Origin: Phoronis australis
Lineage: Eukaryota > Phoronida > Phoronidae
DNA: 64,000 nucleotides
Direction of reading: 5' to 3'
NCBI GenBank assembly: GCA_002633005.1
Contig: NMRA01000007.1
Span: forward strand, 638,811-702,810
Below, one piece after another: positions 62,401 to 64,000 of this stretch; the first letter of the stretch is position 1, and the number at the start of each line of letters is the position of its first letter. The translations under genes and the position numbers were made by a program. Under the pieces are notes generated by a model that was not told the DNA's origin, did not search any database, and was given only the letters and a program-made list of their open reading frames with translations.

Positions 62401-62531
62401 TCCCTGTTCATGTTCTAAGCAGAAAGACGATTTGCTTTCTAATGCAGCTACAAACCAACCTTCTATCAGAACAAATAACTTTGTTTTAGACCACTTACCA
62501 TTCTGAAACTGGTCTCAAATTTTTCCTTAGT
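17337..62531 (-). CDS. Whole gene model: large multi-exon EpCAM-like membrane protein with thyroglobulin type-1 repeats
   Basis: This spanning entry covers the minus-strand gene whose exons are listed separately. Predicted order is acidic N-terminal exons, Tg type-1, Cys-rich and unrecognised exons, N-glycosylated tandem repeat, three duplicated Thr/Ser-rich exons, Tg type-1, two Cys-rich modules, Tg type-1, SEA-like domain, transmembrane helix and short tail. Every junction from the exon at 56130 to the SEA-like domain joins in frame, almost all at phase 1, and the four SEA/TM/tail junctions also join cleanly, so a single transcript is likely. No signal peptide was found and the first exon may lie beyond the window. 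Two upstream junctions do not fit: 61457 ends in phase 0 while 59030 needs phase 2, and 58906 ends in phase 1 while 58837 needs phase 2, so an exon is missed or the assembly has an error. The role is inferred to be a cell-surface or adhesion protein. Confidence 0.75.
18176..18770 (+). mobile_element. Penelope-like retroelement 3' fragment with inverted internally deleted copy
   Basis: The plus-strand frame at 18391-18759 encodes a GIY-YIG-type endonuclease segment (HIGETKRPFLTRFKEHLKLE, then VGEHTLATGH) and the usual downstream ILAKEQHWYAPKLKE...LNRDRG block. The left part (18178-18365) is a reverse-complement copy of the same 3' end, missing its middle, so the locus is a head-to-head inverted pair. 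This arrangement is typical of 5'-truncated Penelope-like insertions. The catalytic region is incomplete and the element is dead. Confidence 0.75.
19546..19758 (-). CDS. SEA-like domain end, juxtamembrane stalk and transmembrane helix
   Basis: A 213-nt phase 0-0 exon (acceptor ATGACTTTGCAG, donor TTCTAT|GTAAGTAG). Residues 1-20 (ILEEMIVFTINGRTMPCYKE) finish the SEA-like domain with a strand like EpCAM's LTVNG. Residues 21-46 form a Thr/Ser/Pro stalk (SLPTTSKPTTSNGN) with an N-F-S sequon. Residues 48-71 (FFIFVTSGTVFGVTICVIGI then TVFY) form a single transmembrane span. The helix is not followed by the usual cluster of basic residues. Confidence 0.92.
21631..21732 (-). CDS. SEA-like domain, exon 3 (central strand and second helix)
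   Basis: A 102-nt phase 0-0 exon (acceptor CTTTTTTATTTCAG, donor CTATG|GTACAT) encodes LSKDDIIVNFDLVQPSGGKG, then GHTLPSLVDHLNTM. The IIVNFDLVQPS strand aligns with the ITIDLVQ-S strand I recall from EpCAM. No GS-[VIA]-x-V-type SEA self-cleavage site is visible (the turn is SKDDI), so autoproteolysis is unlikely. Upstream intron sequence stays open in this frame; see the alternative extension. Confidence 0.85.
21733..21837 (-). CDS. Alternative 5' extension of SEA exon 3 (optional 105 nt)
   Basis: A second good acceptor (GAAATCCTCCTCTCAG) sits 105 nt upstream of the one used for exon 3. The intervening sequence is open in the same frame, encoding QVKVTLTSELFIYSSTSLTV, then VLRDILASQNPFLFQ. 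Both acceptors are in phase 0, so either could follow exon 2. The shorter form makes a better SEA-like domain, so the extension may be rare, or simply open intron. Confidence 0.3.
23060..23160 (-). repeat. tRNA-derived SINE head with A and B boxes
   Basis: On the minus strand GGCCAAGTTGG (complement of 23136-23146) resembles a pol III A box, and GGTTCGAGTC (complement of 23094-23103) is a near-perfect B box about 33 bases on. The T-loop-like context GTGGGTTCGAGTCAC supports a tRNA origin. No intact tRNA cloverleaf is evident. Confidence 0.6.
23283..23346 (-). CDS. SEA-like domain, exon 2 (first helix)
   Basis: A 64-nt exon (acceptor CATGCTTTTCAG, donor ATCCAG|GTATGC; phase 2 in, phase 0 out) encodes SVREQLSTFLNVKKEMIQNI plus Q. 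This is the amphipathic helix and following turn of the SEA fold. EpCAM has a comparable L-x-x-x-x-x-x-x-L-x-x-x-F-I-x-x-I segment before its central strand. Confidence 0.85.
23632..23716 (-). CDS. SEA-like / EpCAM C-terminal domain, exon 1 (first strand)
   Basis: An 85-nt exon (acceptor CAATTTTTGTTGCAG, donor TTGA|GTAAGA; phase 1 in, phase 2 out) encodes MKNAVKVSLKIKLIGSFSSE, then EDHEYFV. It directly follows the last Cys of the Tg domain. The alternating VKVSLKIKL strand followed by the start of an acidic helix is the opening of a SEA-type alpha/beta domain and occupies the same place as EpCAM's membrane-proximal domain. Confidence 0.85.
24036..24227 (-). CDS. Thyroglobulin type-1 domain, membrane-proximal (EpCAM-like)
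   Basis: A 192-nt phase 1-1 exon (acceptor AATGGCTATTTGTAG region, donor TGTG|GTACGT) encodes QPRCKRHRFRALKRKLENKE, then ELWVPECDARGDFKPKQCNN and DTCMCMDDRGEI, ending TEITC. All six cysteines of a complete domain are present; the CWC core is CMC, so the family Trp is replaced by Met. The D-x-x-G-x-F-x-x-K-Q-C-N strand and the closing TEITC match my recollection of human EpCAM closely. It is followed in frame by the SEA-like domain. Confidence 0.92.
24517..24579 (-). CDS. Possible short Cys-rich exon before the last thyroglobulin domain
   Basis: A 63-nt phase 1-1 candidate lies between acceptor TTTTTTTCCGAAGTAG and donor TGTG|GTATAG and encodes NNVHCCECPFNRKTLSNGSC. It joins both neighbours in frame, giving SCG-QPRC at the start of the Tg domain. 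In EpCAM a small Cys-rich N-domain precedes the Tg domain, so the position is suggestive. The exon is short and the donor only moderate. Confidence 0.3.
24669..24800 (-). pseudogene. Possible decayed coding exon, acidic
   Basis: An open frame reads LDYLNETEQLEENTHLESLD, then PLACDEKASFEQMQ, and ends at a good donor (ATGCAG|GTGAAT) in phase 0, like the exon at 61457. No acceptor AG leads into this frame: the only nearby AG puts a TGA in frame. The frame is open from 24800, so that bound is the limit of the frame, not a splice site. A matching upstream block near 25.3 kb is also degraded, so this may be a dead copy of the 62.5/61.5 kb exon pair. A live exon with an unusual acceptor cannot be excluded. 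Confidence 0.35.
26040..26204 (-). CDS. Cysteine-rich module 4
   Basis: A 165-nt phase 1-1 exon (acceptor TTTTGTACTTGACAG, donor GAGG|GTAAGT) encodes PEDLSKCPPDEVILCNTTCN, then DYQCSFFQDAICYQNPCTCG and IYFFNEDGTVKCNE. It has eight cysteines, the NPCxC signature, the F-x-x-x-G-x-V-x-C end strand and an NTT sequon. It is the same length as module 1, and frame is kept with the downstream thyroglobulin exon (Gly codon). It is likely to pack against the Tg domain in the membrane-proximal ectodomain. Confidence 0.85.
27180..27985 (+). mobile_element. CCACTAG-box repeat family, cluster 2
   Basis: Degraded units include CCACTAGGG at about 27317 and CCACCAGGTGG at about 27590, ending in the family terminus TTATGTGGGTGCATAAAA at about 27970. 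Intronic. Confidence 0.65.
28022..28252 (-). CDS. Cysteine-rich module 3
   Basis: A 231-nt phase 1-1 exon (acceptor CACATTTCATTACAG, donor ATCAG|GTGAAT) encodes CHNGNVPQICLVYCNPLLNL, then CNSKDAQGVCLADPCDKCSY, GLFTNTTGNLERVTC and a Cys-free tail ending QSGKLIS. Eight cysteines follow the same order as the modules at 55.7 and 26.1 kb. It carries an NTT sequon. The 30-residue extension after the last Cys is unique to this copy and is probably a linker. Confidence 0.85.
28955..28986 (-). ncRNA. Hammerhead-ribozyme-like core at the Penelope 3' side
   Basis: The minus strand reads CTGATGA, then a short GTC/GAC stem with a loop, then GAAAC, with the spacing of a minimal hammerhead core. Penelope-like elements are known to carry such motifs in their terminal repeats. 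Stems I and III were not folded, so activity is unproven. Confidence 0.5.
29163..29819 (-). pseudogene. Penelope-like element: reverse transcriptase end plus GIY-YIG endonuclease, truncated
   Basis: A 218-codon minus-strand frame starts MYRKPSFSGLWLKFDSFVPI, then YKRGLVNCLLHRAWRICSN, matching the C-terminal part of Penelope-like reverse transcriptases. It continues to NVVYKVEYDNCKEFYIGLTQ, then RRLCDRLKEH, a GIY-YIG endonuclease motif. The polymerase YxDD core is missing, so this is a 5'-truncated copy inserted in an intron of the host gene, in the same orientation. Confidence 0.85.
30330..30850 (+). mobile_element. CCACTAG-box repeat family, cluster 3
   Basis: Degenerate units contain TCACCAGGGGGCAA (about 30402), a diverged box at 30553 and CCACAAGGGGGTGCC (about 30822), with the CAAATTTCATGAAAATC spacer at about 30612. 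Confidence 0.65.
31001..31342 (+). other. Unassigned Cys-containing open frame
   Basis: A 113-codon plus-strand frame contains QTDQCLQELNQNKKLYTACY, then KECTIRNTYAEVCCQPEQFL and ends NGIFCK. It has protein-like composition with spaced cysteines and an acceptor-like CATTTTCCTTTCAAG ahead of it. It is antisense inside an intron of the main gene, and the minus strand here also has a strong acceptor (TTATTTTTTCTTTTCAG at about 31273). I cannot decide between a nested exon, a minus-strand exon and chance. Confidence 0.2.
31370..31735. mobile_element. Second dispersed repeat family, copy 1
   Basis: It shares its order with 61785-62150: a GCATGTAAACAGAAAGTCAT-like segment, a TTGACATTTTTTACTTAAAA segment, and the end ACGCCCATGGGCGTTTCATC followed by GGGTGGGTTTATC. 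It contains self-complementary AAACGCCC...GGGCGTTT boxes. Non-coding and unclassified. Confidence 0.7.
32016..32210. repeat. Minisatellite, 36-bp higher-order unit
   Basis: The phrase ACTATCTCCAAAGGTTCAC alternates with AACTCTGAAGGTTCAC, giving 18-bp subunits in 36-bp pairs, about five pairs. Both strands are open through the array, which reflects the period rather than coding. A short inverted echo lies at about 32847. Confidence 0.85.
32305..32450 (+). mobile_element. CCACTAG-box repeat family, left end
   Basis: It starts with the family left terminus CAAGAGCAACGC...GTTGAAATGCGCCC and runs to CCACTAGATGGCGC at about 32397, after which similarity ends. A truncated copy. Confidence 0.65.
35624..35803 (-). 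CDS. Thyroglobulin type-1 domain
   Basis: A 180-nt phase 1-1 exon (acceptor CATTTGCTTACAG, donor AAACG|GTAGGC) encodes LILRPQYASRLKDLHVSTCS, then AEGFSNIQCNEDQCWCQTPD and GQPVEGSLARKGQLNC. The QC...CWC core, TPDGQPV turn and final Cys are classic for the family. The first conserved Cys, expected near the start (C-x-R...), is absent, so one of the three disulfides is probably missing unless the Cys comes from another exon. The domain directly follows the Thr/Ser-rich exons. Confidence 0.9.
36663..36755 (-). CDS. Thr/Ser-rich exon, copy 3 of 3
   Basis: A 93-nt phase 1-1 exon (acceptor TGTTTCTGTCAG, donor TCAG|GTGAGCAC) encodes VTTTSDPTITSKFKPAFQVR, then HLFWPRKNSS. It joins in frame to the downstream thyroglobulin exon (Ala codon at the junction). 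Of the three copies it is the shortest and the youngest together with copy 2. Confidence 0.75.
37211..37315 (-). CDS. Thr/Ser-rich exon, copy 2 of 3
   Basis: A 105-nt phase 1-1 exon (acceptor ATTGCTTCTGTCAG, donor TCAG|GTGAGCAC) encodes VTTTSDPTITMVTTARFKPA, then FQVRRLFWPRKNSS. It lies in a 544-bp direct duplication with copy 3 and is nearly identical to it apart from a four-codon segment (MVTTAR versus SK). It ends in a basic stretch and an NSS sequon. Intron phase allows any number of these exons to be included. Confidence 0.75.
37613..38250. other. Assembly gap (638 N)
   Basis: The run of N separates exon-duplication unit 2 from a repeat fragment. Missing sequence could include another copy of the Thr/Ser-rich exon. 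Confidence 1.
38251..38560 (+). mobile_element. CCACTAG-box repeat family, right end
   Basis: It contains CAAATTTCATGAAAATCCG, CCACTAGGGGGCAC at about 38328, the GGACGCCGGACG / GGACGGACGGAC simple repeat and the terminus GCGTCCACATATAAATATGTGGGCG. The left side is lost in the assembly gap. Confidence 0.8.
39491..40040. repeat. Older diverged copy of the exon-bearing duplication unit
   Basis: The start (CTGTAAACCACTCTTG) and end (AGTCATGACAGAAGCCA) of the 544-bp unit are recognisable here with many differences between, and the exon at 39618-39737 sits at the corresponding place. Confidence 0.75.
39618..39737 (-). CDS. Thr/Ser-rich exon, copy 1 of 3 (most diverged)
   Basis: A 120-nt phase 1-1 exon (acceptor TTTCTCCTTCCAACAG, donor TCAG|GTGAGAG) encodes SSTSEPRLITVTTATPAARF, then EPAVQFLPRFYTRPGQNSS. 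It is rich in Ser/Thr/Pro, so probably O-glycosylated, and ends in an NSS sequon. It is paralogous to exons at 37.2 and 36.7 kb, sharing the TTATPAARFEPA / TTARFKPA core and the RPxxNSSG end. It is the longest copy; the others have lost internal codons or this one has gained them. Confidence 0.75.
41015..42190 (+). mobile_element. CCACTAG-box repeat family, cluster 4
   Basis: Left termini occur at about 41024 and 41843 (CAAGAGCAAC...TGCGCCCA), with boxes at about 41103, 41252, 41387 and 41706 and diverged ones after. It lies in the intron just downstream of the coding minisatellite. Confidence 0.75.
42210..42900 (-). repeat. 69-bp minisatellite within the coding exon
   Basis: The landmark GAAGCATTGAGG or its variant recurs at 42273, 42342, 42411, 42480, 42549, 42618, 42687 and 42756, exactly 69 bp apart. 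About ten units are recognisable and the outermost are most diverged. Because 69 is a multiple of three, unit gain or loss keeps the reading frame. Confidence 0.95.
42234..42986 (-). CDS. Coding 69-bp tandem repeat exon rich in N-glycosylation sequons
   Basis: A large exon starts at a strong acceptor (TTAATTGTTCCTTTACAG). It encodes about ten units of 23 residues, typical form MLRGIRPPTAGNGTRGNADG plus KSS. Most units hold an N-G-T, N-G-S or N-D-T sequon (nine counted), and the region is basic and Pro/Gly-rich with almost no cysteine, suggesting an extended, heavily glycosylated extracellular stalk. The frame stays open through all units and every period measured is exactly 69 bp. The 3' end is uncertain: a phase-1 donor TGTG|GTAATC fits the next exon, a second lies at 42243, and without splicing the frame stops at 42202. 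Length variation between individuals is likely. Confidence 0.75.
43108..43176 (-). CDS. Short linker exon
   Basis: A 69-nt phase 1-1 exon between acceptor GTCAGTCACTTACAG and donor CGCAG|GTTACT encodes GLDFENMFDARYSVEKTGFP plus NA. The residues are charged and aromatic with no cysteine. It joins directly in frame to the tandem-repeat exon, forming an Asp codon at the junction. Its length equals the 69-bp repeat period downstream, but I see no sequence similarity to the repeat unit. Confidence 0.65.
44620..46250 (+). mobile_element. CCACTAG-box repeat family, cluster 5
   Basis: Starting at a left terminus (about 44622), it has boxes at about 44793, 45016, 45428, 45570 and 46187 with several mutated ones between. 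A long degraded array of family units. Confidence 0.75.
46286..46375. repeat. Short tandem phrase repeat
   Basis: CCCATGCTCGGCTTACCGCC and CCCATGCTCTGCTTACCGCC, each followed by a C-rich and AATTTTC segment, occur in tandem about 65-70 bp apart. No gene is apparent. Confidence 0.55.
46695..46835 (-). CDS. Cysteine-rich module 2 (candidate exon)
   Basis: This is a 141-nt phase 1-1 candidate. The donor AAAG|GTAGGC is acceptable; the acceptor TTTAACCAAG is poor. It encodes REQQDKFTCHNDSCLLVFKT, then MCPELCRCSWWSCFVYFHDT and HGKSQK. Spacing of the central cysteines and the F-x-Y-F-x-D-x-x-G tail resemble the other Cys-rich modules of this gene, and both junctions keep frame with neighbours. The adjacent reading frame is also open, so codon content does not decide it. 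It could be a decayed module. Confidence 0.45.
47400..48775 (+). mobile_element. CCACTAG-box repeat family, cluster 6 (best preserved array)
   Basis: Seven boxes begin at 47483, 47652, 47793, 47936, 48078, 48223 and 48416, four of them 141-145 bp after the previous box. Forms include CCACTAGGTGGCGC, CCACCAGGGGGCAC, CCACTAGGAGGCGC and CCACTAGGGGGCAC. A right terminus (CATATGTAAATATGTGGG) lies at about 48382. Confidence 0.85.
49840..49980 (-). CDS. Unrecognised helical exon B
   Basis: A 141-nt phase 1-1 exon lies between acceptor TCTTGCTCATGCTTCTAG and donor TTTCG|GTAAGTTT. It encodes NPVTTLTSKQTLILWAALVK, then QFGTTDEETLSQYWEAILGF and LGFLHF. It has no cysteine and two probable helices separated by an acidic loop; the last 12 residues are hydrophobic but too short and interrupted to be a clear membrane span. 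Splice sites are good and frame is kept on both sides. Domain unknown. Confidence 0.65.
50740..51365. mobile_element. CCACTAG-box repeat family, two fragments meeting in inverted orientation
   Basis: 50740-51060 carries the box in reverse (CCCTAGTGGC at about 50784). 51060-51365 carries it forward (CCACTAGGGGGCAC at about 51199). Confidence 0.6.
51699..51890. repeat. 61-bp tandem repeat, three copies
   Basis: GCCGGCTA...CAGTAC...GGTCTCA...GGCCGCAATAGAGACAG recurs at 51701, 51762 and 51823, with a partial fourth at 51883. Confidence 0.9.
51930..52070 (+). mobile_element. CCACTAG-box repeat family, left end fragment
   Basis: The left terminus CAAGAGCAACACAAAGTG and ATGCACCC segment are recognisable; the rest is diverged. 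Confidence 0.45.
52366..52548 (-). CDS. Unrecognised helical exon A
   Basis: A 183-nt phase 1-1 exon has a very strong acceptor (TTTCTTCCTTCATTTAG) and donor (GGGAT|GTAAGTAT). It encodes NMTCEHQRKDQIKRKSLQFE, then MWQYATLWPKLELALAVMKT and SSDDIATLKNFMG. It starts with an NMT glycosylation sequon and is predicted helical, amphipathic and Trp-containing, with one Cys. The open frame runs on past the donor into intron, so the exon end rests on the splice site. Both junctions preserve frame (Phe upstream, Tyr downstream). I recognise no domain; resemblance to exon B at 49.9 kb is weak. Confidence 0.65.
53340..53370. repeat. GTTT simple repeat
   Basis: A short run of GTTT/GGTTT units. Confidence 0.8.
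53676..53901. repeat. 225-bp imperfect palindrome, arms about 110 bp
   Basis: The left arm (53676-53787) and right arm (53790-53901) are reverse complements at roughly 90 percent by eye, meeting at a GATGGATT...AGATCCATC centre. Each arm holds TTGACAAAGAGC, a short stem-loop and an AAACGTGGGG segment, which look like a decayed hammerhead core of Penelope type. Probably a snap-back remnant of retroelement ends. Confidence 0.75.
54250..55500 (+). mobile_element. Degraded repeat block related to the CCACTAG-box family
   Basis: Repeated phrases such as AATGGCCACTAGTAGGTGC (about 54747), CAAATTTTATCAAAATG and GGGCACATAAAAATA, plus a CA-rich run at about 55445, suggest an old or related family with a different unit order. 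Confidence 0.5.
55678..55842 (-). CDS. Cysteine-rich module 1
   Basis: A 165-nt phase 1-1 exon lies between acceptor TCTGTCGGTAG and donor AGGT|GTAAGC. It encodes CPKSVRVARCDPFDCSRVSC, then DRPTVCRMNPCGACRMELHD and a final NRC. The pattern is C-x7-C-x4-C-x4-C-x5-C-x4-C-x2-C, with the last pair inside NPCGAC, then an aromatic or hydrophobic strand and a terminal Cys. Equivalent modules occur at 46.7, 28.1 and 26.1 kb. I know similar C..NPCGGC..F segments from invertebrate extracellular proteins carrying Kunitz or other inhibitor domains, but cannot give a family name. Extracellular and disulfide-bonded by inference. Confidence 0.8.
55922..56130 (-). CDS. Unrecognised coding exon (69 codons)
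   Basis: A 209-nt exon runs from acceptor TTTTGATCCCAG (phase 2) to donor GCCA|GTAGGT (phase 1). It starts RCQIPKINNYVILFKPNQIT, includes MNHCCSKFLSESESSGTLFL and ends KMKSPLLKCNYA. Both flanking junctions preserve frame (Leu at the 5' side, Ile at the 3' side), the main reason to accept it. I recognise no domain. Four cysteines, including an adjacent pair, and a hydrophobic stretch TLFLALITL suggest a folded extracellular segment. It is the last exon before the run of phase-1 introns begins. Confidence 0.55.
56131..58729 (-). other. Intron, no exon recognised
   Basis: Largely unique AT-rich sequence. Apart from the CRE/TATA pair I see nothing to annotate. Confidence 0.5.
58452..58496 (+). 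promoter_or_regulatory. CRE plus TATA-like pair
   Basis: TGACGTCA (about 58452-58459) is followed some 28 bases later by TATAAATA (about 58489). Spacing and order would suit a plus-strand promoter, but no plus-strand exon is visible downstream, and the region is intronic to the minus-strand gene. Confidence 0.25.
58730..58837 (-). CDS. Cysteine-containing exon, unrecognised fold
   Basis: A strong acceptor (TTTTTCACTGTAG) and donor (CCT|GTGAGTAA) bound a 108-nt open segment, phase 2 to phase 2, encoding WSCRPELCIEAVKRVSCIEE, then KTDARQLCTHLFMPC. Five cysteines in 35 residues suggest a disulfide-bonded extracellular segment. It joins the next exon (56130) in frame, giving a Leu codon at the junction. 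It does not join the preceding Tg exon, which ends in phase 1. That mismatch could reflect an alternative exon, a missed exon or a base-level assembly error. Confidence 0.5.
58906..59030 (-). CDS. Thyroglobulin type-1 domain, C-terminal part
   Basis: The acceptor CACTTTTAACAG and donor TTCTG|GTATGTT flank a 125-nt exon (phase 2 in, phase 1 out). Its 41 residues start CTLFGDWQTVQCMDGTGLCW and continue CTTPDGKRRPETVTRGVPNC. The CWC core preceded by QC and followed by a TPDGK turn and a final Cys is diagnostic of thyroglobulin type-1 domains, which often inhibit or resist cysteine proteases. Only the second half is here; the part with the first Cys and the Arg-rich helix should sit in an upstream exon I could not place. 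The exon leaves in phase 1, which does not match the candidate exon just downstream. Confidence 0.85.
60541..60660. repeat. Foldback (MITE-like) element
   Basis: ATATTAGTATAAAAGGGGAG at one end and GGGGCTGCCCATATTAATAT at the other are imperfect inverted repeats around a GC-rich centre with GGGCCC and GAGGGCCCTC. Confidence 0.55.
60990..61350 (+). mobile_element. CCACTAG-box repeat family, right end
   Basis: CCACTAGAGGGCAT at about 61054, the GGACGCCGCCGGACGGACG simple repeat and the terminus ACAAATATGTGGGCGCA at about 61332 are all present. Confidence 0.75.
61457..61559 (-). CDS. Coding exon, acidic unrecognised segment
   Basis: The acceptor CCTTTTGCAG and donor CCCAG|GTACTA flank a 103-nt exon entered in phase 2 and left in phase 0. 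It encodes 34 residues, beginning SPTSDINVLQSFIENERYDQ and ending KPMVGLSSQ. It has no cysteine and is acidic and polar, so it is probably a linker or helical N-terminal segment; I recognise no domain. The exon ends in phase 0 but the next confident exon (59030) needs phase 2, so at least one exon between them is unidentified. Confidence 0.6.
61785..62150. mobile_element. Second dispersed repeat family, copy 2
   Basis: The order and end sequence match 31370-31735, in the same orientation. An extra palindromic box (AAACGCCCATGGCC...) is present before the end. Confidence 0.7.
62499..62531 (-). CDS. Possible upstream coding exon (33 nt)
   Basis: A short open segment lies between an acceptor-like TCTCCATGTTCAG and a strong donor GTAAGTGG. 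Read in phase 2-2 it joins the next exon in frame and gives LRKNLRPVSEW followed by SPTSDIN. An ATG two codons upstream (complement of 62537-62539) would also allow MFRLRKNLRPVSEW as a first exon. Read in phase 0 it gives TKEKFETSFRM, so the frame is not fixed. A diverged copy of the same block lies near 25.3 kb. The splice signals are good, but the small size makes this a weak call. Confidence 0.35.
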
Positions 62532-63739
62532 CTGAACATGGAGATAATTTCAGGTCTTCAAAACAACTGAACGGTTCATCATTGCTTCAGTGACACCTGT
62601 TGCAAGCACTAAAAGTTGCATGGCTAATTGTTATGGTGAGACATTTGATGGCCCAATCATGGTCTCAAGGAATATTACAAACAATCAGTTATGAATTTGC
62701 AAACCCACTAGCTGCTCACCTCATAAGGAAACGTCGACTTTTACGGATAAATGTTGGACGGATCTTAATCAAGTTTTTTCTTGGAGAGAACATAGGTATT
62801 TATAAACACTTCAAATTTTTTAACTCCGAGTTGCTGAACATTGAAAACTTATGAATTTAGTTTTGGGTGGCCCTCTCTGGCTCCTAAAACAGTTCAAAAA
62901 CCTTGTCCACCACTGGTTCAGGAGATACAGCTACTGAACACTGGACACCACACCGTCCAATTAAGTAGCAGCAAAAATGATAAGATGCCTACATTTATGA
63001 TTATGTACCTTGAGTGAAAGCAATGTTAATTACATGCTAGTAATAAACGCCGTATGTCTTGTCAAACAAAAGCAAATAGTTAAGAAGTAATCATTACTTG
63101 TGAGATTGGATTGTTCATAAAGTACACAATGAGCACTTACTGAGTGCGACCTGTTGACACCGCGCTAGGAAGAGTGACGTCTAAAATCAATAAAGTCATC
63201 TTTAAGGATCCAGACACTATGGCAACACATTTTAAATCAAAGAAAATGACGTGTTTAAGCAATGGCTCTTATGAATCCAGTGATTTCTGGTTACTGAAAG
63301 GCACAAATTAACATCTAATAAGGACCAGCATGTCTAACTGAAGGACAGTTAATTTTCTGGCGTGCATGTTGTCCCGATTATACAGTCACTGGACTACAGC
63401 ATTCTTCTCAGAGGGTGTCTGTGCATGTACAGAACATTTCATATTTTTGGTTTTACCAAATACGGTCTTTTCACTAACAGTTTGTACACTCTAATCGTCT
63501 GTACACCACCCTTGAAACACCGTATTTCTCTTTGATAGTTAGTACACGTGTCTGTAAATTATTTTGTACATGGTACATATTGCCAATAACTTTGTGTTTG
63601 TTTTCTTTCCTCTATCAACTTTTCTTTCCTCTTAACTAACCGATAAAGTTGGCGAGGATGAAACTGTTTGTCATAAGCGCAAGATGGACTTTCCATTTTG
63701 ACATTACACCGACATTAGCCATCAAAAAACGCTGGTCTA

Positions 63740-64000
63740 GGGGTGTTTCTTAGTATTGTAAAAACAGCCATTAGAAGGCACAGAATGTCAAATCTGTCTA
63801 AAACTGGGAAGGCGTCATTACTCCCTAATACAAAACTAATTCCCAAATTCCATGAAATTATCAGCCACGGAGTTCCAAAAGTACTTAGAGGCAAACATAA
63901 AAACTAAAATTACAATTAGGGGGCACAGTCGAGGGCAGTTGACACATTCATAGGAAAACACCCGCAAAAATGCTAAAGTTCACAAAGGTCCTACAAAGGA
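63740..64000 (+). mobile_element. CCACTAG-box repeat family fragment running off the window end
   Basis: Degenerate boxes at about 63767 and 63910 with the usual CAAATTCCATGAAATTA spacer between. It continues beyond the window. Confidence 0.6.

Noticed and set aside
1-64000. CRISPR arrays, bacterial operons, prophage or integrative elements
   Set aside because: The window is eukaryotic: introns, animal extracellular domains and retroelements; direct repeats found are minisatellites, not spacer arrays.

Overview
This is draft genomic DNA from an animal, not a microbe. It has kilobase-scale introns with canonical GT/AG ends, metazoan extracellular modules, Penelope-like retroelement fragments and a dense load of degraded repeats. 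I suspect a marine invertebrate, possibly a deuterostome such as a hemichordate, but the sequence alone does not settle that. A 638-base N gap lies at 37613-38250 and a single n sits at 16679.

The main content is one large minus-strand gene, roughly 62.5 kb down to 17.3 kb, that I assembled exon by exon from splice sites and phase. It encodes a type I membrane protein. From the N-terminal side I see acidic exons (62.5/61.5 kb), a thyroglobulin type-1 half domain (58.9 kb), unrecognised cysteine-containing and helical exons (58.8, 55.9, 52.4, 49.9 kb) and cysteine-rich modules (55.7, 46.7 kb). Then come a short linker plus a 69-bp coding tandem repeat rich in N-glycosylation sequons (43.1-42.2 kb), three tandem copies of a Thr/Ser-rich exon (39.6, 37.2, 36.7 kb), a second thyroglobulin type-1 domain (35.7 kb) and two more cysteine-rich modules (28.1, 26.1 kb). 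The C-terminal end is a third thyroglobulin type-1 domain (24.1 kb), a SEA-like domain over four exons (23.7-19.6 kb), a transmembrane helix (19.6 kb) and a 42-residue tail (17.4 kb). From 56.1 kb downward nearly every intron is phase 1, the signature of exon shuffling. The end of the protein (thyroglobulin type-1, SEA-like domain, TM, short tail) has the architecture of EpCAM/TROP2 and shares motifs with it.

The 5' third of the window (1-17 kb) is mainly intergenic: no convincing gene, a GC-richer unassigned stretch at 2.0-3.6 kb, one possible first exon at 14.03 kb, and a repeat/assembly anomaly at 13.95-17.12 kb that looks like two haplotypes placed end to end.

Repeats: one family occupies much of the introns and flanks. 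It has internal units of about 145 bp, each carrying a box such as CCACTAGGGGGCAC or CCACTAGGTGGCGC that matches the vertebrate CTCF core, in about 30 copies in both orientations. Other elements are two Penelope-like fragments with inverted partial copies (one beside a hammerhead-ribozyme-like core), a 225-bp near-perfect palindrome, a tRNA-derived SINE head and several minisatellites.
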